Source: Isoetes taiwanensis
Lineage: Eukaryota > Streptophyta > Lycopodiopsida > Isoetales > Isoetaceae
NCBI GenBank assembly: GCA_021234155.1
Contig: JAJEKV010000014.1
Span: forward strand, 16,154,872 to 16,218,871
Length of the DNA: 64,000 nt
Direction of reading: 5' to 3'
Part shown: piece by piece, positions 20,570 through 31,270 of the stretch
Layout of the letters: every line of letters begins with the position of its first letter
Position numbering within the stretch: position 1 is the stretch's first letter
Notes under the pieces: model-generated
Database searches by the model: none
Seen by the model: only the letters and a program-made list of their open reading frames with translations
Told to the model about the DNA's origin: nothing
Made by a program: the position numbers and the translations under genes

Positions 20570-23446
20570 GCCTAGGTCAATGGTGCCCCTCCAACTCAAG
20601 ATGGTGAAAAGAGCAATATCAATGAAAAACCAACTCCTAGCAAGAATGTTGAAGAAAAACAATTAGTCCTCTATAGTAGGGTGCAATGGAGGAACAAGAA
20701 GGTGAGAATCATGCACAAGTGCAACAAAGGAAATAGTAGGCCAAGGAGTCATTGTGCTAGCGAGATCCCCGGTCAAGCTGTTAATGATGAAAGGCTAGGG
20801 GAAGACAATATTGGTATTGCAATTTCGATGTTGGAAGACAACTGGAAAGGTAAAGGTTTGGGTGACAAGGAATGTTTTGGTTGTGTCAAGCAATTGGAGG
20901 TTCCTTGCATCATGGCATGGCCTATAAGTAGTGTTCAATTTGTGGAGGATTATATTTTTCCAGAGCTTGAGGTTGTTGGGGACAATGATTGTCTTGATAT
21001 TGATCCATTGGCAGTTGGAACTCTAAACCTAGGCAAAAGGGGAGAAGTATCGGTTGCCGACATTATCCTAGCAAAAGAGCCAAGTTGATCGCTGACACCA
21101 AACGTGAGACAATGGTGAAGGTTAGGGGCTCAGATTGTTGTTGGAGTGATTGTATGCAATTCTTCACAATAGAACAATTGGTGGAAGCAAGAGCCACTTT
21201 TCAAGAGTACACTGTTGATGAGAGGAGGACCTACATGTACACAATCTTCGAGCATGCACTTCAAGATGAAAGAAACCCAAACAGAAAAAGATACCCTTTG
21301 CTAGGCAAATGGATATGTGCAAAAGCATGGCAGAGTATCCATGCAATTCCAACTTCTTCATGGCATAATTGGCAAAAAAAACAGGCAGAGGGGAGCAGGA
21401 TTGCTTTACATGGAAATAATGGTTTGTTGAGACCAACAGGCTAGGGACCGTGGCGCGCGGGGAGATATTTGAAAAATATATTGATTTCAATGCAGAGTCT
21501 ATGCCACACAAAAGCAGAAGGGATGAAAAGGGAAGAGCAGTTGTTGAGAAAAGGTTGCCATCACATTGTACTCAAAAGAGTATTTTGGAAGAAGTGAATT
21601 CCCTACTTCGAGAATTGGGAATTCTTCCAATATCCCAACCTAGCTTTAGTAGGTTATGGAAGAAGCATTTCAATCATGTCACCATAGCAACTTCAAACAA
21701 CTTTGCAAAGTGCAATTTATGTGCTAAGTTGAAGGAGACTCTTGATAAGACTGTGCAACCTAGTCAAAGGGCTAGGATAAGGGAGCATATGAAGGACCAT
21801 ATGGTGACCAACTATCATGTAGATCATGTTATTGGATGTGGAGGACTTTATCCGCATTGGAACCCAATAACTATTTATGTATTATACATGACAAGATGGA
21901 CCAGCAAAAGACTTGTCTTCCACAATTCAAGTACATACCAAAGTCATGTGGAAGATCATACCCTTTACAGATCTCAATGACTGGGGCAATCTTGCATGGG
22001 CAGAATCAAACCTACTATGGCCATTTTAGTTTGGAGTTGTGGAGTGATGGTCCAGATTTTCATATTGGGAGTATCATGAGGTGTTTGAGAAACTATGAAA
22101 ATGGATACAATGGTCACCTCCAGGACCTTCATGACTAGCCGGGCACTACATAGAGCATTGTTAGATGGAAACCCTAACAATATTGAAAAGTTCAGCAAGG
22201 CAAGGTTTAGGAAGCATGGGTCTAATGAACATGTTGGAGCTTCAACTTCACGTGCTAAACCTCAAGATCTACCCAAAAGGTTTCTCTTGCAACTTGATAA
22301 TTGTCTTTGGCCAAAATAAGAACAGTGGATGTTTTCTTTCCTATCCTACTTAACATTTGGGAATATTTGAAAGAGTTAATTTAGGGTTTCTTATGCCCGG
22401 GCATACCCATGAGGATGTGGATGCATTATTTGGCAAATATAGTTGTATACTGAAGCAGCAAACAGTGACCAACTTTCCTAGGCTAATGGAAATCTTGCAT
22501 GAATGCACTACTCCAAACCCTATAGCTTCTCTCATAGAAGAAGTGCCCGATTGGAAGAGCTTTGTGGATGGTTATACATTGGATCTTGAAGGTCATTCCA
22601 GCCTCTGCAGTTCACTTTTTGGGTGAGAGATGGGATTCCAATCTTCCAATGGAAGATGAGACCTTCAGAGGATGAGTGGAGAGGAGGGGAGGAAATATGG
22701 CGTAGAGATGAGAATGGCAAGCCTATGATACCTCTAGGTCAACCAAAAGCTAAGCAATTGGGATTGACTAAGGAAGGAATCCAAGACTATATAAAGCATT
22801 GGCAAACCAATCCAGATGACACCAACCGTGCCTTGGTGGCTTACTGGAAGAAGGTGATTAACCTGTTGGGGGAGATAGACACATCCTCAGATGAATTGAA
22901 AGAAGGGTGGTTGCCTAAGACTAGGTGGAAGACCTTAGCAGTGCCGAGGATTTTGATGACACTTTGTAAGTAGCATTCGCAAGCAATATGCTCCTCCTCC
23001 TTCCCGACAAACACTATGTTGGTCCTAAGAACAATAGGCCAAAGTTTCTAGGCATGGATGCTTATGAACCTTCCACTGACTTGGAATGCCACCAATTTGT
23101 GGTAGTAAAGCCATCAGATTTAGATACATATCCAGTGTGGTTGGGGTTCACTATCTCTCGATATTTGCAAAGAAGAAGGTAATATTAACTTCAACCATAA
23201 TGCGGGTGGAATGGTGGTGTCCAAAGGCATCGGTTGACCAACGATCGGATAAAGAAAGGTACTCAGATTGTTGGACAAAGAGATGGAGGAGAAATCCGAG
23301 TGATCCTGATCTTTGGCTAGACTATGAAAGTGTTTTGTACTCATGGACTCCAAACACTATTCCAGCTAGAAATGCGAGAATTACAATACCTCAGGATGTC
23401 AGGAAGAAGGCTATGATATCATTGGGGGTGCTTGAAGAAAGTTGAA
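20570..23446 (+). pseudogene. DDE-type transposase of the DUF7869-like kind, frame-broken
   Basis: Open stretches in shifting frames follow a recognisable order. An N-terminal part has CCWSDC and QFFTIEQLVEARATFQEY (21085-21440). SFSRLWKKHFNHV with FAKCNLCAKLKE (Cys pair) comes next. The first acidic block is LCIIHDKMDQQKTCLPQFKY (about 21880-21940). The second is FLLQLDN followed one frame on by FGQNKN (22280-22325). The third is GFLMPGHTHEDVDALFGKY (22390-22442). A C-terminal part has FVVVKPSDLDTYPVWLG and VEWWCPK. The D...LDNxxxxNKN...GHTHxDvD layout is that of proteins annotated as DUF7869, which I read as an RNase H-fold transposase (inference). At least four frameshifts exist, so it is inactive as read. 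It would act on the element's inverted termini. Confidence 0.6.
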
Positions 23447-23614
23447 TAACTATGTAAATTTTTGTTATCACGTTTTTATGATATGGTGCTATATTGTGAA
23501 ATATTGACTATTTTGTAAATAACATGATATTACGTTTTCATAATTTTGAGGTGAAATGTGTGAATTTGAATATGCTACTAAAAACATGCAATATGAAATT
23601 TGTCCCAAAATTAA

Positions 23615-23645
23615 GACATAAACCCAATTTAATTGAATGATGGTT
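23615..23645. repeat. Right terminal inverted repeat
   Basis: The reverse complement starts AACCATCATTCAATTAAA and matches the left terminus at 11242-11272 with two mismatches. It is followed by the GATA duplication at 23646-23649. Confidence 0.8.
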
Positions 23646-24661
23646 GATATCCAAAATTTCTTCAAAGACAAGTATGTGGAGCTGTTTAAGGAAGAGCAGA
23701 TGGATGAAAAAAGAGCCCAAGAATTGTTTGAATTGGTGAAACAGTCGGACAGTATTGATGATGAGGAGTTGCTGGAAATGCCATCAGAAAATGAAATCTG
23801 GGATACTCTAAGGGGTATGAAAAGTGGAAAAAGCCCGGGGCCGGATGGACTGCCACCGGAGTTCTTCATTCACTTCTGGAAAATGCTGAAAGGAGATGTC
23901 ATTACACTGGTGCAGGGAGCCTGGTCTGCCCAGTTTCTACATCCAGCCATCAATGCAGGTTTCATTACCCTCATTCCCAAAGTTGAAAATCCTATTCTTT
24001 TTGGAGACTGGAGACCCATCTCCCTTACAAACTCCACATACAAGCTCATTGTCAAGATCATGGCAGACAGGCTAAAGATGGTTCTCATGAAGAGCATCGA
24101 TCCAGTTCAGACAGGTTTTCTCCCTAATAGAAGTATACTAGACAATTATATAGGAGCTTATGAGGGCCTACACTGGAATAAGCTATCAAAACAGGGCTGC
24201 ATCCTCTTAAAACTAGATTTTAAGAGGGCTTACGACACCATCAAATGGCCTTTTCTCTACATGGCAATGAGTAAAATGGGCTTCTCTGACAGGGTAATTC
24301 AGAAGATACATGGCTTCAACTGTGCTGCAAGCTCTGCAGTTCTCATTAATGGTTCCCCAACTCCAGCATTCCCAATCCGAAGAGGGGTGAGGCAGGGCTG
24401 CCCTCTTGCACCATACCTCTTCCTCATTGTTGCAGAAATGGTGACAAGAACTATCAAAGCCATGCTGGAAAACAAAGAAATTCAAGGTCTGAAGATGCTG
24501 AACAATCATGATACTCTAACAGCCATGCAATATGCAGATGACACATTCTGCTTCCTCAAGAATGATGGCTATAGTATCAGGAATTTTATTGACAGGCTGA
24601 GGCTCTTTGGAGATGCTTCTGGAGTGCACTTAAATATGAGCAAATGCATTGCAATCATGGA
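23646..24661 (+). CDS. LINE ORF2, reverse transcriptase part (middle segment)
   Basis: After the GATA copy the LINE frame resumes at 23650 with DIQNFFKDKYVELFKEE. RT motifs are in order: GKSPGPDGLPPEFF, FITLIPK, DWRPISLTNSTYKLI, QTGFLPNRSI, LKLDFKRAYDTIKW (catalytic D), RRGVRQGCPLAPYLF and MQYADDT (YADD catalytic pair), then LFGDASGVHLNMSKC. There are no stops until the Ty3 insertion at 24662. This is the polymerase core that copies LINE RNA at the nicked target. Confidence 0.92.
24657..24661. repeat. ATGGA target-site duplication, left copy (Ty3 element)
   Basis: ATGGA at 24657-24661 is repeated at 36368-36372, directly outside the TG...CA ends of the LTRs. Five bases is the normal Ty3/gypsy duplication. 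Confidence 0.9.
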
Positions 24662-25626
24662 TGTGACGGCCCCAGCTCATATACGATGCCCCGCCCCTCC
24701 AGAAGCACCCATGCCCTTCATAGGCGGCTAGAAGCCACTGCTCTTATTCGACTTCAACTCACTGGAAGGTGACGCATCACCCCACGAGTGTCGAGCTCAT
24801 GCCTTGCCCACACGCGGTGACAAGCCATTAAGCCTAGCCCGCAGAGACCCCCGGTAGGCTTTACACACCAGAGGGGTCAGTCTGTGTAGGGACATGTTCT
24901 TCCTTATCAGCCGGTCGGATCCCTCCACCCACACCCAGGCGGGCTCCTGTGCACGGGCCGCATTAATTGGGAATTAATGGCCTAAAACTAGGATCATCCA
25001 ACTACTTGGGCTCTGGGTCTCTACCCCCGTTCCCAATACACAAGAGTGGCGCATAGAATGTCAAAGCATCATCACAACAGAACTGAAATAATGGAATACA
25101 TCTATTCTAATCTACCTAATCATACATGGTTAGGTTCCTTTGTTAGTGTCTATCATTCTTAGGCTGTAGGGGTCGCCTATAGCTAAGAATGAATACTAAT
25201 CCTATGGAATGAGGGCTGAAAACTCGGATCTAACTATCGGATCAACCACTAACCGGCTTCCTGGCTGGCTCCCACTCCTCTGAAAGCGTCCATGCTGCTG
25301 GATCTCGAGACTGCTGGTCTTGGATCGAGCTGCAACCTAGGAATTCCGATTCCTCTGCTACTCTTCAGGCGAAATGGCGTCCAATGCTGCTACAATCCGA
25401 CCTATAGGGGCTGGAAATCGAAAGGGTTTCCCTTTTTAGGGTTTATGTCCCTTTATCCCCCACGAATTTAGGGCTAGGCCCTTTTGGTCAATGGGCTCAC
25501 AGGGTTGTACCCTAGGGTACTACCCCTTTTATGGTCGCTGTGTACATGTCGTCTGAGTCGACATGTACTAGTGACGTGTCAGTATAATATACGTATTCAT
25601 ACCGTATATTATTCTGGAACGTCACA
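24662..25626 (-). repeat. 3' LTR of the Ty3 element (965 bp, internally deleted)
   Basis: Begins TGTGACGGCC and ends ACGTCACA. Compared with the other LTR it lacks a block of about 545 bp after CATATACGATGCCCCGC and a 60-bp block before CTCACAGGG; elsewhere it is nearly identical. Confidence 0.9.
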
Positions 25627-25639
25627 TTCTCCCCACCTT
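25627..25639 (-). other. Polypurine tract
   Basis: The minus strand reads AAGGTGGGGAGAA immediately before the 3' LTR. A second PPT-like copy (AAGGTGGGGAGA, 25666-25677) is separated from it by a perfect small hairpin GATGCTG-TCCG-CAGCATC (25645-25662). The same two-PPT plus hairpin layout occurs in the plus-strand copy at 44170-44223. Confidence 0.85.
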
Positions 25640-25677
25640 GGATTGATGCTGTCCGCAGCATCAAGTCTCCCCACCTT

Positions 25678-26408
25678 GGGAAAAATACCTGCACAAAGAA
25701 TCTTGGCTGGTACATGTAATTAACACAATTATTATAAGATAATACTTAAAAGTTATAATTGCAGTCTTTACAATCAGCACGTGGTAAGGCATTTAATTTA
25801 TGCCCAACGTCAACATCAATTATAGTATCAAGATTAATCATGACAAAATTGTTTTTTAATGTTCTCGATCCTCTTGTAGCATTTATTCATTACATATGCT
25901 ACAAGTTCTTGTAGTGCAACCTCCCGCCGGTTCGTCATTCTATTGGCCTGCAGGTTCGACACTACATTAGTACCATTTTAATTATTAAAAATTTTAGTTA
26001 TATGGTGACCACCCCACCTATCTACATGAATGCGTGACTAATCTCCCGGCGTAGGAAGAGGATGCTTCTTCCATCGTGGCCGTGGAGACAGCCCCTATCA
26101 TGCCTACATGCCGCTCATGCCTACACCTTTAGTTGCCCAGCGTGGAGGATAGGGTCCTTCCCGTATATGGGGCGTGAAGGACAGATTCCTCCTATCAAAG
26201 CATATATGGGGCTAGAGGTGCTTTTCCTATCAATGCATTCCTGAATGACCTCTTTTCTCTCAAGCTGACTACTTCCGTGGCATCGGAAGTAGACTCCTAT
26301 ATTACCTCACTCCCCCATTGGTTCGGAGTCGACTACTTCGGTGACGAGGCGACCCTTGCATTGCTCCATGAATTGTGGGTACTGCTTCTCAAGATCTGAT
26401 TGTAGTAC
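25678..26408 (-). other. 3' non-coding region of the Ty3 element
   Basis: No coding signal. The sequence from about 26030 to 26340 is related to 43440-43760 in the plus-strand partial element (reverse orientation), so it is a conserved 3' UTR of the family. Confidence 0.6.
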
Positions 26409-26945
26409 CTACGTAGCGTCTTCCACTGGTAAGTGCGTCCATTTCACAAGGTACTGGAGAAATTGAGATCTTCTCGTCTTCTTATAGGATCGGTCGAGAA
26501 GAAGCTCAGGGACAATCTCAAGTTGATCGTCCGTTAATTCCAGTAAACTCGGTGTCTCCAATACTTCCTCTGGATTAGGAGTGTGTTTCTTTAGGAGACT
26601 TACGTGAAAGACTCTATGGATCTTCAGGTGTGCTGGTAAGTCCAATTTGTAGGCTTGGTTGCCCACTCTTTTGACAATTTTGAATGGACCAGCCCACCTT
26701 GGAGCAAGCTTCTTGCAATTGCCGATGCGGAGCTTTGCTTATTTGACTTTTATCTTCAGCCAAACATCGTCCCCTACTTGGAACTCCCTTACTGTTCGGT
26801 GCCGATCAGCTATGCTCTTTTGCCGGCTTCTTACTGCTGAGAGATATCCTCGCACCTCCTCAACCAATTGTTGCATCTCGGCTAACATCTGCTGGGATAC
26901 TTCTACCTTGGACACGGGTTGTGCCAAGTGTCTGGTGTCAAGCAC
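26409..26945 (-). pseudogene. Integrase C-terminus and chromodomain (frameshifted)
   Basis: Two frame pieces. The first (26945-26739) reads LVEEVRGYLSAVRSRQKSIA and FQVGDDVWLKIKVK. The second (26666-26409) reads NQAYKLDLPAHLKIHRVFHV, SLLKKHTPNPEEV and a chromodomain start RRSQFLQYLVKWTHLPVEDA. The LP..L.IH.VFHVS.LK box is the integrase GPY/F-like tail. Chromodomains on chromovirus integrases bind methylated H3 tails and steer insertion to heterochromatin (family knowledge). Confidence 0.85.
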
Positions 26946-27673
26946 TGATAGCCGTAGTTGATCATAAACGGCGACATTTGGGATGACTCTTGCTTGGTGC
27001 TATTGTATGCAAACTCAACCAAGTAGATGAAGTCATCCCACTTTGATTGCTTGTTCCAGACATAGTTCCGCAACATATCCTCAAGTATCCGATTGGTGCG
27101 CTCCGTCTGCCCATCTGTCTGAGGGTGATAAGCCGAGCTCATCGACAATTTTGTTCCGATGGTGCTGAAGAGATCCTGCCAGAATGCACTCATGAACTTC
27201 GAATCCCGATCAGAGATTATTTCTCTTGGCATCCCATGGAGTCTAAAAATCTCCTTTGTGAATAAAACAGCCGTGTCTAAAGCCGTGTCGGTGCTCCTAC
27301 AAGGCACAAAGTGCGCCATTTTTGACAATTTGTCGACTACGACCATTAAGGCGTCTTTGCCCCTTATGGTTCTAGGGAGCCCTGTAATGAAGTCCATGCT
27401 GATTATCTCCCACTTGGAGTTTGGTACTGGCAATGGCTCTAATGCTCCTGGAATTCGTAGTTGTTCTGCCTTGGTCTGCTGACATAGCTGACACTCACGT
27501 ATATACCTTGCTATCTGCTTCTTCATGCCTGGCCAATAGTAACTACTTCTTATCTTGAAGTAGGTTTTCGTAAAGCCTGCGTGGCCGGCTATTGGGCTGT
27601 TGTGGGTGTCATGGAGAATCAGCCTTCTGACTCCAGATGATTCTGGCACACACAACTTATTTTTATGGTACAA
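26903..27673 (-). CDS. Integrase (zinc finger and catalytic core)
   Basis: Starts in the frame after a shift near 27715: [51 protein letters not shown] (HHCC finger). The DDE core follows: [11 protein letters not shown] (first D), [14 protein letters not shown] (second D) and [20 protein letters not shown] (E). It breaks after TPDTWHNP. It joins element DNA into the host chromosome. Confidence 0.88.
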   Translation of the reverse strand: MYHKNKLCVPESSGVRRLILHDTHNSPIAGHAGFTKTYFKIRSSYYWPGMKKQIARYIRECQLCQQTKAEQLRIPGALEPLPVPNSKWEIISMDFITGLPRTIRGKDALMVVVDKLSKMAHFVPCRSTDTALDTAVLFTKEIFRLHGMPREIISDRDSKFMSAFWQDLFSTIGTKLSMSSAYHPQTDGQTERTNRILEDMLRNYVWNKQSKWDDFIYLVEFAYNSTKQESSQMSPFMINYGYQCLTPDTWHNPCPR

Positions 27674-29928
27674 GAGGTTTCCTTCCTTCTTAAAATGTTT
27701 GAAGGCTTCTCTCTCTTTGTCCGTTCTTGCCTCTTTAGAAAGGCTTGCCCATACTTCCTGGAAGTCCTTGTCCGTTGGCAGCGTAGCGTTTCTTCTATTT
27801 TCTTGCCAAACTCACTGGTAAGTGTTGATATGGCATTGCAATGCACTCTTGTTGTTAAGGGGTGTCTTGACAGAGCATCTGCAACCACATTGAGTTTCCC
27901 TGGCTTGTACACAATCTCGAAGTCGTACTCTTCCAGGAACTCCATCCATCTTCTTTGCCTCAAATTCAACAATGGTTGCGTAAAGATGTACTGTAGACTC
28001 TGGTGGTCGGTATCTAATTGGAACTTTCTTCCCAATAGATAATGCCTCCAGATCTTTAAAGCTCTTACCACTGCCAATAGCTCCTGATCATGTGTCGGGT
28101 AGCGAGTCTCTGCGTCATTCATCTTCCGTGAATCGTATGCTACGACTCTTTCTTCTTGCATTAAGACTACTCCCGTCGCAATCTTGCTAGCATCGGTTGC
28201 AACTAGCTTGTCCTTCTCTGGATCAGGCAATGTTAAGACGGGGGCGGTTGTTAAGGCTTCCTTCAACTTCTCGAATCCTGCTTGAGCCTTCTTTTGCCAA
28301 TGTGCCACCCAGTCTTTTATCTTTTCTGCCTTGGTGAGGTCCGTCAAAGGTGCTGCTATCTTAGCAAAATTCTTGACAAACTTTCTATAATACCATGCTA
28401 AGCCCAAAAAGCTTCTCACCTCGTGTATGTTCTTTGGTGCTGGCCATTCAATCACTGCTTGGATCTTTGCGGGGTCGGTGGAGATGCCGTCTGCTGATAT
28501 GACATGCCCCAAGTATTCCACTCTTTCGGTGGCGAAATGACATTTCGACAACTTCGCATAAAGCTGGTGTCTTCTCAGCTTCTCAAGTACCCTTCTCAAA
28601 TGTTGAATATGCTCCTCTAGGGACTTGCTATACACTAAAATGTCATCGAAGAACACGATAACAAATGTGTCAAGAAATTCCCGAAAGATATCGTTCATGA
28701 GTCTCATGAACGTTGCTGGGGCATTAGATAAGCCGAATGGCATCACCGTGAATTCATAGTGGCCATATCTCGTCCGGAACGCTGTTTTGTGAATATCTTC
28801 CTCCTTGATTCTGATTTGATGATATCCAAACCTTAAGTCTATTTTGGAGAAGACTCTGGCACCTTGTAGCTGATCCATCAGGTCATCTGCTCTTGGTAAG
28901 GCATACTTGTTCTTGATGGTGTGTTTGTTTAATTGACGGTAGTCAATACACATCCTCAAGCTTCCATCCTTCTTCTTGACGAATAAGATGGGGGCTCCGA
29001 ACGGAGAGACACTAGGCCTTATGAACCCTAGGTCTAACAGCTCTTGCAATTGCTTCTTCAACTCTGATAGTTCGTGAGCCGTCATTCTATATGGTGCCTT
29101 ACTCGTGGGCTTAGTGCTTGGTTCGAGTGCAATTTCGCACTCCACTCCTCTATATGGCGGAAGCTCCTTGATTTTATCGGGGAACAAGTCATGGAACTTA
29201 TCTATTAGCTTGGCTACCTGCTTGGGTAGTTTGCTTACTGGTTTATCTTCTTTATCTTCTGGTGCCTCTTCTTCGGCAAGTTCTAATTTGAAGATGTATG
29301 CAACTTGCTCCCTTTTGATGCATCTATGTAACTTCTTACTCGACATGCATTGCATTATAGGTGTCACTTGCTTACCTGTGATTTCTATGATTTTCCCGTT
29401 GGGCGTTGTGAGCTTCACCTTCCGCTCTCCACAATCTATTTGTGCTTTTGCCGGGTAGAGGTATTCCATACCTATGATGAGGTCATATTTTCCGATGTTC
29501 ATGATCTCTGCCCCCATTTCGATATTGATGCCAGGTAAGTCTATATTGAAATTCACCCTCTTGCCGGCAGTGTGTCTGATGGCTCCGCTAGCTAACACTA
29601 CTGGCCTGGGCTTAGACTTCACTGTTTTCAACTTTAGCATTTCGGCCATCTTTGGTGATGCGAAATTGTGGGAACTGCCACAGTCTATGAGGACTATAAA
29701 GGATTTGGCGGCTATCTTACCAATTGTGGATATTACTTGGTACTGGCTCTCTGTGCTTTCTGTATCTATGGCGGCAAAGATGTGACACTCACCATGGATA
29801 AAGTCGCGTCCTTCGTCCTCCTCTTCTTCTGTCGGGGTCTCCCAATCTCCCATCTCCGCAAGTGCTGCATTCATCACGAACGGGCAGTTGTATGTTCTAT
29901 GCCCCGGCTGGAAGCACCGGAAGCACAA
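27619..29928 (-). CDS. Pol: zinc knuckle, protease, reverse transcriptase, RNase H
   Basis: Follows gag in the same frame after one TAG. Domains in order: zinc knuckle [14 protein letters not shown] (residues 2-15); aspartic protease [18 protein letters not shown] (DCG in place of DTG/DSG); RT with [40 protein letters not shown] and [14 protein letters not shown] (FFDD catalytic box); RNase H with [36 protein letters not shown] and TDHQSLQYI. The frame drifts off after [12 protein letters not shown] near 27715. The RT makes cDNA inside virus-like particles; the lineage matches plant chromoviruses. Confidence 0.92.
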   Translation of the reverse strand: MCFRCFQPGHRTYNCPFVMNAALAEMGDWETPTEEEEDEGRDFIHGECHIFAAIDTESTESQYQVISTIGKIAAKSFIVLIDCGSSHNFASPKMAEMLKLKTVKSKPRPVVLASGAIRHTAGKRVNFNIDLPGINIEMGAEIMNIGKYDLIIGMEYLYPAKAQIDCGERKVKLTTPNGKIIEITGKQVTPIMQCMSSKKLHRCIKREQVAYIFKLELAEEEAPEDKEDKPVSKLPKQVAKLIDKFHDLFPDKIKELPPYRGVECEIALEPSTKPTSKAPYRMTAHELSELKKQLQELLDLGFIRPSVSPFGAPILFVKKKDGSLRMCIDYRQLNKHTIKNKYALPRADDLMDQLQGARVFSKIDLRFGYHQIRIKEEDIHKTAFRTRYGHYEFTVMPFGLSNAPATFMRLMNDIFREFLDTFVIVFFDDILVYSKSLEEHIQHLRRVLEKLRRHQLYAKLSKCHFATERVEYLGHVISADGISTDPAKIQAVIEWPAPKNIHEVRSFLGLAWYYRKFVKNFAKIAAPLTDLTKAEKIKDWVAHWQKKAQAGFEKLKEALTTAPVLTLPDPEKDKLVATDASKIATGVVLMQEERVVAYDSRKMNDAETRYPTHDQELLAVVRALKIWRHYLLGRKFQLDTDHQSLQYIFTQPLLNLRQRRWMEFLEEYDFEIVYKPGKLNVVADALSRHPLTTRVHCNAISTLTSEFGKKIEETLRCQRTRTSRKYGQAFLKRQERTKREKPSNILRRKETSCTIKISCVCQNHLESEG

Positions 29929-31188
29929 CTATTTTTCTATACATTCCTGCCGCTTTTCTTTCGGAATGGAGTTGAGGAACTGCTTGATTGTCTTTGAATA
30001 ATTTGAGCCTCCCCCTTGTCCTTTATCTTTGAAGCTGACCTGCTTTTTCTCTGGCTGTTTCCATTGATTTCCCGTGTATGGTGTCTTGGCCGGTGACGGA
30101 CTGGTTGCTCTCGGGCTCTGGCCTCCATACGCTTTTCCTTTGTCATACCACTGCTTGGGTTCATTTTTCTGGGGTCCTGTCCCTTGTAGGCTCACGACCT
30201 TTGCTTCTGCCTCTGATACTGAGCGCGGGTTCAGGGCTCTAACTATCTTCCGTAGATCCTCATTCAGGCCCTCCACATAGCCTTCCACCGCTCTTCTCTC
30301 GCTGAGTTTTGGCACATACAGCCTCAACCTCATGAACTCTTCCGTATATTTCTGTACGGATTTGTTCCCCTGTTGCAACCTGTGGAATGCTTGCATCTGA
30401 TGGCACTTGTGCTCTCTTGGGACATAGTGTCGTTTGAAGGCCCTTGCGAACTTTGTGAACCTACACTTGTCCCTGCTCATACCATGGGCTTTGGCATAGC
30501 CCCTCCACCAAATACGGGCTGCCCCTTTCAAGTTAGCGGTGGCTACTCTGCCCTTGTCTTTGTCTTTCATGCCGTAAGCATTTCCGTACTCGCTCATCTC
30601 GTCTAGCCATGCTTCAGCTTCCATCCCTGATCTATTTTCGCCGAAAAACTGTTCCAGCTTGCGGGCTTTCCACACGTTACTCAAGGCCGAGTCGACCTTC
30701 TTCTGGTATTCGGATTGACCTGGCTGTTTTGCCGTTATTCTTTCTTCCCTTCGGGCGGTTCTTCCTGTTTCATCCTCAGACTCAGAGCTTGAGTCCGAGC
30801 TGTCTGAAGAGCTGGAGCTAGAAGATCTGCGCCGACTCCTCTTTTTCTCTTTTCCCTTGTGCTGAGAACAGGCCTCTGGGGGCTGCACATTCTGGTCCTG
30901 CCTGTTTCTTCTCCTGCCCGCCAACATGGCTTTTATTTCTTGCAGATCTGACCTCATCTGCGGAATTTCTTCCTCCGGCGTCGGTGCGTAATACTCTTCG
31001 AATAGATTCCGAGGCTGGAATTGTCCCAGTGGTGTCTGATCGCCTTGGGCTTGGAATTCAAGGTCGACATTCCTGGCTGTTCTAACTGCACATATTACAT
31101 TAGCACCATTTATCATGAGTTCTTTTGTTGGTTGCATTAAGTGTTTGAATGATATGATTGTTAAGACAAAGATACATTTAAAATGCAA
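29929..31188 (-). CDS. Gag (capsid) polyprotein
   Basis: The start at 31188 may lie upstream of the true exon: a good acceptor (ATATGTGCAG) precedes VRTARNVDLEFQAQGD near 31085. After an SR/acidic linker (KKRSRRRSSSSSSSD) comes the retrotransposon gag domain: WLDEMSEYGNAYGMKDKDKG, ARIWWRGYAKAHG, FARAFKRHYVPREHKCHQMQ, FHRLQQGNKSVQKYTEEFMR and AVEGYVEGLNEDLR. It ends at an amber codon 29931-29929 directly before the zinc knuckle. It packages the RNA. Confidence 0.88.
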   Translation of the reverse strand: MHFKCIFVLTIISFKHLMQPTKELMINGANVICAVRTARNVDLEFQAQGDQTPLGQFQPRNLFEEYYAPTPEEEIPQMRSDLQEIKAMLAGRRRNRQDQNVQPPEACSQHKGKEKKRSRRRSSSSSSSDSSDSSSESEDETGRTARREERITAKQPGQSEYQKKVDSALSNVWKARKLEQFFGENRSGMEAEAWLDEMSEYGNAYGMKDKDKGRVATANLKGAARIWWRGYAKAHGMSRDKCRFTKFARAFKRHYVPREHKCHQMQAFHRLQQGNKSVQKYTEEFMRLRLYVPKLSERRAVEGYVEGLNEDLRKIVRALNPRSVSEAEAKVVSLQGTGPQKNEPKQWYDKGKAYGGQSPRATSPSPAKTPYTGNQWKQPEKKQVSFKDKGQGGGSNYSKTIKQFLNSIPKEKRQECIEK

Positions 31189-31270
31189 TTCAAAAGATCT
31201 TATATTTTTATTAATATATAGCCGATATATATTAACTTAATACAATAGTCATGATTTTCATTACATAATT

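Larger units (their letters stand above)
11242..23645. mobile_element. 12.4-kb DNA transposon with DUF7869-like transposase and ParB/MTase/HAD cargo
   Basis: The boundaries rest on three points. First, near-identical inverted termini at 11242-11272 and 23615-23645 start AACCATCATYCAATTAAA and continue through GGG and TTATGTC, with two mismatches. Second, a 4-bp GATA duplication flanks them. Third, the LINE ORF2 frame is exactly restored on excision. Contents: a transposase pseudogene on the plus strand near the right end (20570-23446), an intron-containing multi-domain gene on the minus strand (about 11660-16490), a second hypothetical minus-strand gene (about 17200-18000), an acidic protein (19587-20105, minus), two near-identical promoters and many CACGC/GCGTG palindromes. 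Four-base duplications occur in several DNA-transposon superfamilies, and I cannot place this one by termini alone. Confidence 0.8.

Noticed and set aside
11242-23645. Endogenous giant-virus or bacterial insertion (suggested by ParB, methylase and HAD motifs)
   Set aside because: Precise inverted termini, a 4-bp duplication, a transposase-like gene and spliceosomal introns fit a eukaryotic DNA transposon better. No viral core genes were seen.
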